Positions 59,104-64,000 of a stretch of DNA of 64,000 bases are shown piece by piece. A program made the translations under genes and the position numbers. The notes beneath the pieces were generated by a model. It was given only the letters and a program-made list of their open reading frames with translations. It searched no databases and was not told where the DNA came from. Numbering within the stretch: position 1 is the stretch's first letter; the number at the start of each line of letters is the position of its first letter. Source of the stretch: Todiramphus chloris collaris (Eukaryota > Chordata > Aves > Coraciiformes > Alcedinidae); NCBI GenBank assembly GCA_025345505.1, contig JANVCC010000021.1:32978893-33042892 (forward strand), written 5' to 3'.

Positions 59104-62100
59104 CAAAAAAAAAAAAAAAAAACCCAAACAAAAATAGCAACAAAGTAAATGATAGAAATTATTTAAAAAAAATACAAAACAAAACAGTAAATGTCCTTCC
59201 TTCAAAGCACAAACAGACAGAAACCCCTAAGCAAAACTCATGAGAACTGTATCACCTCATAAGTCCCTCTGAGCTTGCATGCTGAATATTGTATGCAGTC
59301 CTGGTCCTGTTATCTTGAAAAGGACATAAATAGGAATTTGTTAGCTATATTTCTAAACATCATGGATCTTTAGACTCTTTCACTCTGTCTATTCACAAAG
59401 GATTATGAAAATCTGTATGGCGAAATTTTATTATTACTATCACTATTTTTCTTCTGATGTTTTCTAGCATTTTGTTTTCTCTTCCTTTAAGATGCTTACA
59501 CTGCAATCTTTCCTGGTTTACTTGATTTTGAAAATGAAGTGGTTAAATTAGGCTAAAATCAGAATTTTAACATCAAAAGTAGGTGCAAAAAATATGAAAT
59601 AGAGTATTAATTATGCATTGTAAAATACCTATCTAAGAATTGCAGGACAATTTTGTGTTGAAAAAAAGTACATTGATTGAATGTTATATTTAATTATGAG
59701 AATCCAGATGGTATTGCTGAGGTGTTATTTTTACTCAACACAAACTGTCTAATGAACAACTTAGTTTCACTCAGATCACAATAAACTATGCTATCATCAA
59801 ATCAGTTCTTATTAACTGCATAAAAATAAGCAGGACTTGCTAACTATTATGTCTAGGGGGGACATGAATAAATGAATGCCTGAAGTTTCTGAAGATAGTT
59901 TCAGATTGAATGAACTAAAAGGATCATGTGCTTTAAAACTGAACCGTAGTTAAAATGAATATAAAGTCATCACCCCATAATGCAGACTTCCTAAATAATT
60001 ATTGTTAAAATACATCAGTTAATGGGAATATTTTAAGAAGCCGTTATTAATAAATGTTTCTTAAGAGAGTGCTTTTTGTTAGAGGAAAGTATCAAATACT
60101 TGCTGTTCTTTAGAATAAGAAAACACGTTGAAGATTATATTTATTTATTTACAAAACACATATAGCTAAGAAATAACACAGATTCTTCAAAACAACATAT
60201 CTGGATGCCATCAGGATGTTAGTATGATAAGTCACCAACTATGTACTTTTCCCTTTTTCTACAGAATCTTTCTTTAAATTTATTATTCATAATGATAATT
60301 ATAGTAGCCTTGTGCAATTCATGATCACTGTTAGCTTTAATATCTATTAAATACTTACATATATATATATACTGCTGCTGAAATAGTTGTGCACATGCTT
60401 ATTTCTAAATTCATGAACTCTCTCAGTAGATTCAGTGAGTAACTGACCTGCCTATAGTTAAACAACTGAATCATGGCAGATCCAGGACTCCGTGTATTTA
60501 TAAAACATTAAATACTCCTGGTTTATTGATTTGAAGCAAAGTATCTAAGGAGTAAATTAAACCCCGGTGAAGCTGATGGTATTATTTAGACTGCAATAAA
60601 ATTTTTATCTTTCACAGTGGGGGTCTAGAGTAGTTTTTAGGTGATTACCTTTAGGTGATAGCCCTGAAAAACAGTCATATTAATGTTCTGAATGTTTTCA
60701 GAAGACAAATATATAGAATATAAATTATTTATGTAGAATATAAAATTTCCTGTGGAAATATACCTTCCCTTATAAAAATAAGCTATATGCCCAATAATTA
60801 AAAAATATAAATAAATCATGTGTTGTTCTTGGTGGATTGAAAACACTGTTGTTCAGATCTGGCAAACAAGATGGATGATTGAGGCTTGTGAAGATCAGCT
60901 ACCTCTAAGGCCAGACCGAGAGACTATCATTGCATATACTTCATATACACTTACAGAAAAGAAAATATTTGATAACAAAGAGCTTTCTACCCATTGACAA
61001 GAGCACAAAATTCAGTGCCTAGAGGCTGAAGTGAAATTTACTTAAACCTGAAAAAAAGGTCTAAATACTTTTGAGTTATATTTACACAGCACCAGAATGT
61101 TTCTTTCAAAGGAAGTGGAAGAAAAATTCTTCTTTACCACCTTCTTAAGGTAAATTTGATTATTATTTTCTAAATATATTTAGTTCTAATTTTCAGGAGA
61201 AATTATCTAGCTTGTGTATGTGGACAGAGGATTCTACAATGTCCTTTCTGCCTTTGAAATTAATAGCATTTAGTCCTTGTTTTCACCTATTTTCTTTATG
61301 ATACTGGTTCAATGATCATAACACAGGTACAGTTCTTTTGCATTTTTACAAATAGGTCTTCTTAGAGGACTTTGGTAATGTCATCTAATATTAATAGCAC
61401 TCTGAAAGTACAAAATATGAAATAAAGATTGTTTAACTTCCCATATAAACAGTGTACAAATTTTTCTTCAAACTGAATAAAATTGTTTGAATGTGTTTAT
61501 TACTGCTCAAGATTCTGTTTTCTTCCAGATAACATATGGCCATCTTCCAGTTCTCTTAATTTTCAGTGCTGGTGGGACATAGTCACTGAAGGTGATATGT
61601 GGCATGTGTGACAATTATAACTTTGAGATCCAACAGCTGTTCCAGTAACTGTCTTTCATGTCGTTTGAGTTTATTCCTCAGTTCTTCAATTTAATTTTGA
61701 AGGATGTTTATAAATATGCTTAGGTGTCTAATGCCCACTACCATAATGGAATCTGGGTCCCTTAAGGGTATTAAGAAATCTGGCCTTAATCAATGGAATA
61801 GATGTATACCAATTTACAACAAATTTCAGCAAATAATTCCACTCCCTTCAATGATGATAAAAAAGAAGAAATGATACTTTCATTCAAAAGGGGTATTAAT
61901 TTATCTGCACAATAATGACTACATAGTCAGAAGTATCAGAATGACACAATTGGACACAGACTTTTAAAAGAGGCTACTTTCCATAAAATCAATAACAAAT
62001 AGGAAGAAAATACTTTAGCAGACCAGGCATTACTCCAGCGCCCAGATAGGACCAGTTCCAAATTCAGATTTTCTCTGTTTTGTCCCAGATGTCTAGGAAC

Positions 62101-63214
62101 ATGCATATGACCACTGAAAAATCCTCCTCTTCCCCAGAAAATAAAATGTGTTAGTGAAAAAAATGTATTAATTAGTATCTGCTGGCCTGGTGAAAACAGT
62201 TATTAACTAAAATATAACCTTTCAGAACTTACTTTGCATTGGTATCTTAGCAGCAAAATTAAAAACTGTGAAATCTTTAGAGTAATGATAAACTGTGGCA
62301 GTAAGAAAGAGCCATCTGTGAATAAAATGCTCAACTTGTTTATCATCAAGTGCTACATAATCACATATTTTAAGAAAATTGTACTGCAAAAAGACACTCA
62401 GGCACAGCAGCTGAACAGTGAGCACTACTGAAGCTGGATGTTAAAAGCAGAGAATAGCATATATGAAATATGATCATTTTGAGACCTAGAGGCAAGGTCA
62501 AATTGTCTATAATGTCTCTAACCATAAGAAGTCCTCAGCTTGCAGCCTCTGAGCAGTGAAATCCTCTGTGTCCTATTTCTTACCAGATCCCATATTTCCC
62601 TCTTTATCTGCAAGATAACCTCTGGTTATTATGACATGTTGTTTTGAGATGAGCACTGTCAACAATATGCACTGGCTTTAAGCATCTGTGCTGTTTGCCT
62701 CAATTTGCTATAAACTGCTCTCTTCAGGCTCTTAATTCAATCTCTGTTGTTGATTCTGTCATATAATTTGTAGACTATTTTATTGAAAAAAAATGAGTAC
62801 CCAGCTCAGCAAATGAGAAAGTATCTAATCAACTGCCAGTTTTGCAGGTATAAAAGCAGGTGGTTTTCCTTCATTCATGTATAATTTGGAATTATGGTGG
62901 ATTTCAGTAGTTGTTACATCTCACATTCGTATTTTCACTCTTGGTGCTTTTTAATCATAATGAAGAGTTATTATGTACATTAAAAAAAAAAAAAAAAAAA
63001 AAAAGATAAACCCTAGAAAACCAGATACATTTTTTCAGTGAAATCTTTCATTCTTCAAAACCTGAGACCAGTGGAGTCAATTACTTGTGATAAGACTTGA
63101 TCCTGTCCCTTCTCAGTCTAATGCTTCCTCTACAGTTCTTTGTATTCAGTAAGTGTTTCAAGTTGCTGATTTTCCCACAAAAACAGCAGATAAAATTTTA
63201 TTTTGGATTAACAC
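59104..63214. other. Unclassified AT-rich sequence
   Basis: 4.1 kb without recognised transposons or exons. Contains an A-run at 59106-59122, a short TA repeat at 60358-60371 and a 23-A run at 62982-63004. Confidence 0.55.
62982..63004. repeat. Poly(A) 23-mer
   Basis: Twenty-three A residues. No retrocopy body was recognised upstream. Confidence 0.95.
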
Positions 63215-63779
63215 TGGTGGGCAGCTCAACCCCACACAGATGCTTGCTCACTCCCCTGCAGTGGGATGGGGGAGAATTGTGAGGGTAAAAGTGAGAAAAC
63301 TCATGGGTTGAGATAATGACATAGGTAAAGAAGAAGAAGAAGAAAAAATAATTAATAAATTATCTAACTACCTCCCATCAGCAGGTAAATATTTAGCCAT
63401 TTCCAGGAAAACAAGGCTTCATTATGTGTGATAGCTACCAGGGAAGACACATATCATGACCCTGAATGTCCCCTCTTCCTCCTTTCCCTGAGATTTCATT
63501 GCTGAGGATGACATCATATTGTATGGGATATCATTTCTGGTTGGTTAGGGTCAGCTGTCCCAGCTGTGTCCCCTCAGAACTTCTTGTGTACCCCCAGCCT
63601 ACTTACTGGCAAGGCAGTGTGAGTAAAATAGAAAAGGACTTGCTTGACACTCTATAAGCATTGTTTAGCAACAACTAAAACGTGTGTTATCAACACAGTT
63701 TTGGTTTCAAATCCAAAACATAGCCCCATATGAGCTACTTTGAAAAAAAATTAACTCTATCCTAGACAAAACCAGTGCA
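63215..63779 (-). mobile_element. Degraded avian ERV solo LTR, about 565 bp
   Basis: On the minus strand it begins TGCACTGGTTTTGTCTAGGA and then TAGAGTTAATTTT. It carries GTTGATAACACACG and AGCTGACCCTAACCAACCAG, then the U3 block GATATCCCATACAATATGA with TGATGTCATC. It ends with TTATCTCAACCCATGAGTTT and TGGGGTTGAGCTGCCCACCA. The layout equals other LTRs in this window and is typical of avian ERV LTRs. CRE position 63509-63516 reads TGACATCA on plus, one transition from the consensus palindrome. No clear target-site duplication and no internal genes. Confidence 0.85.
63334..63346. repeat. (GAA)n short repeat within the LTR
   Basis: Four to five AAG/GAA units followed by an A-run, a local expansion in the LTR R/U5 side. 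Confidence 0.8.
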
Positions 63780-64000
63780 ATCTCCACATATTACATACAA
63801 TTTATGTGGTATCCAGTGAATCCTTATTAGAGACTTCTTATCCTTTGATATATTCAGAGACATAGTCTATGGAACACTCCTGTAAAGCATCCATAATATG
63901 TCCATAAAATACACTTCTGAGTACATTTAGACCATGGTTTCTAAGAACTCTACTGCTACTGTTGTACTGTAAGGAAAACAGAATTGACATTTCTAGAATA
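63780..64000. other. Unclassified sequence to window end
   Basis: Nothing recognised. Confidence 0.5.

Noticed and set aside
1-64000. CRISPR arrays, bacterial operons, riboswitches, origins or phage systems
   Set aside because: The sequence is clearly vertebrate (avian CR1 and ERV LTRs). The direct repeats seen are microsatellites or transposon tails.

Overview
The window reads as vertebrate nuclear DNA from a bird. It is AT-rich and intergenic or deep-intronic in character, and carries many chicken-repeat-1 (CR1) LINE copies. The young CR1 copies end in short tandem copies of an ATTCTRTG octamer. It also holds solo long terminal repeats (LTRs) of avian endogenous-retrovirus types. I find no host protein-coding exon, tRNA, rRNA, CRISPR array or prokaryotic-style gene that I can support. 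All protein-like open frames I recognise are decayed CR1 ORF2 fragments or antisense shadows of them.

Layout. Repeats are concentrated in 1-35 kb and 53-59 kb. CR1 copies lie at about 1-88 (-), 6.34-6.95 kb (+), 9.1-9.87 kb (+), 13.5-15.1 kb (-), 16.72 kb (-, 40 bp), 17.0-17.66 kb (-), 23.68-23.99 kb (+), 26.5-30.0 kb (-), 31.9-32.04 kb (-), 34.2-35.4 kb (+), 43.0-43.24 kb (+), 53.15-53.43 kb (+), 54.9-55.04 kb (+) and 55.14-58.35 kb (-). The last is the longest continuous copy and keeps endonuclease, linker and reverse transcriptase remnants. LTRs lie at 5406-5874, 16589-16995 (broken), 19612-20085, 23992-24340, 29087-29786 (nested inside a CR1), 58706-59103 and 63215-63779. Three of them have recognisable 5-bp target-site duplications. 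Repeats cover about a quarter of the window by my hand-drawn boundaries.

The block from 35.4 to 53.1 kb is almost free of recognisable transposons: one 240-bp CR1 tail in nearly 18 kb. It contains only low-complexity tracts and unclassified single-copy-looking sequence. Three assembly gaps are present: 100 N at 1487-1586, and two 10-N gaps inside pentanucleotide microsatellites at 28533-28542 and 58411-58420.

No genes work together here. The content worth a second look is the evolutionary record: nested insertions, a CRE/TATA promoter module shared by several LTRs but intact in only one, microsatellites born inside or at the edge of CR1 copies, a GC-rich unclassified block at 30.0-31.9 kb, and a few candidate conserved non-coding segments that only comparative alignment could confirm. 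I did not find an undescribed biological system.
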